Below are positions 63,157 to 64,000 of a DNA stretch of 64,000 nt, piece after piece; positions within the stretch are counted from its first letter, which is position 1; each line of letters begins with the position of its first letter. Both the position numbers and the translations under genes were made by a program. Source of the stretch: Lactarius indigo (taxonomy: Eukaryota; Basidiomycota; Agaricomycetes; Russulales; Russulaceae); assembly GCA_025766275.1 (NCBI GenBank), contig JAFKAC010000183.1:18257-82256 (forward strand). Direction: 5' to 3'. The notes below the pieces were generated by a model that worked only from the letters and a program-made list of their open reading frames with translations, did no database searches and was not told the origin of the DNA.

Positions 63157-64000
63157 ATTGACGGAAGTTTTATGGCGCTGCTTCAAGTACACCTCAGGTC
63201 AAGGGAACTGAAAAACTGTATGACAGAGCTACTACCGCCTGCTGTGCACCTCTACGCCACCTGGTTTAGGGGCGGAAACGTACCGCTACTGCTAGGCCCA
63301 CTTGGTGCGACAGCACGGTGACCCACAAACGCCTCTAAGATCAGTACGCACCCTACTAGATAGGGCTGGTCACTGACCCTAGAGAACCAAATCAAACGCA
63401 ATGCACAATGCCCTCTGACAGGGTCCACACCACTAGCGCACCGGTGCTCCCAGCAGAGACAAGTGCGTAAAGTGTGCCATCACGCATGCGGTCCTACCTG
63501 ATCCACTATGAGCAAGCAATCGAATGTGAGCAATCGCTTATGAGCACCCATTCCCATCGCGATCGGAAATGCAAGCAGAGAAGAATTTGCGATGCACGAA
63601 AATTTCTTTTTTCGGAGAAAGATAAGAACAGAAAAGGAACTTGCGGGAAACCGAGATGAACCAGCAAGTCAATGAGGGAGGAACACAGAAGAACATGCGA
63701 TCCGGACACATAAATCGACTGATGGACCCAAAAATGCTGTCGAGTCCCATTCTACTTCCTACAAAGACATGTCGGGGGGTCGGGAACACTCGTGGAATGT
63801 AGGCTAGCCGTGATACCTCATCTTTGAATGGTGCCCAAAGCTCGTTAGCTATCTCCAAAATAGGCAAGGTTCAAACAGCGAGGCGAAGAGTGAACAGAGC
63901 TACCCAAAAAATGGCAAGAGCGGGACTAATAAGAAAAAAAAAAATTCCCACACCGGGAGAGCATGCGCGGACGCGATAGTGGCGATACGTACGAGGGGTG
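63157..64000. other. Right edge of the window
   Basis: No confident gene. A minus frame at 63538-63867 (MPILEIANELWAPFKDEVSR...) has some coding character at its start but matches no family I know. Confidence 0.35.

Overview
The window is nuclear DNA of a filamentous basidiomycete, most likely an Agaricomycete. The evidence is many 45-65 nt GT-AG introns, dispersed single tRNA genes (one with an intron), a GH45 subfamily C-type endoglucanase pair, microsomal P450s and STAND/NLR proteins with a fungal Goodbye-type N-terminus. I had no database access, so family assignments rest on motif recognition and spliced reading frames worked out by eye.

Layout. (1) 1-1741, minus: 5' part of an ARM-repeat gene resembling ARMC8/Vid28 that runs off the left edge. 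(2) 1.4-27.2 kb: five head-to-tail copies of a large cellular RNA-dependent RNA polymerase gene (RdRP, the RNA-silencing type with a DLDGD catalytic motif), spaced about 5.2 kb. Each copy is preceded by the same divergent promoter. Copies 2-5 also carry a dead 5' fragment of the ARM gene, showing that the duplicated unit was [ARM 5' end + bidirectional promoter + RdRP]. A mitochondrial ribosomal uL30 pseudogene lies between units 1 and 2. (3) 29.8-36.5 kb: a large inverted repeat whose arms each hold a GH45-like gene and whose spacer holds a truncated Goodbye-NACHT gene. (4) 38.9-43.2 kb: a sixth, diverged RdRP. (5) 43.5-47.3 kb: a housekeeping block: glutaminyl cyclotransferase-like M28 enzyme, tRNA-Val, TRAPP subunit Trs23 and the cytochrome bc1 assembly chaperone Cbp3. 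(6) 47.4-54.1 kb: a tandem pair of P450 genes, the second with a splice-acceptor lesion. (7) 55.3-62.7 kb: a Goodbye-NACHT-ankyrin NLR-like gene with about forty ankyrin repeats and several frame breaks. (8) 63.1 kb: an intron-containing tRNA-Gly.

The outstanding feature is the RdRP cluster. Six apparently catalytically competent RdRP genes lie in 41 kb, five in a young array that shows mosaic exchange, copy-specific lesions and repeated duplication of a neighbouring gene's 5' end in antisense orientation. RdRPs make dsRNA for small-RNA silencing, and NACHT/STAND proteins are self/non-self sensors in fungi. The window therefore juxtaposes two immunity-type gene families under visible birth-and-death evolution. 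A functional link between them is my inference.
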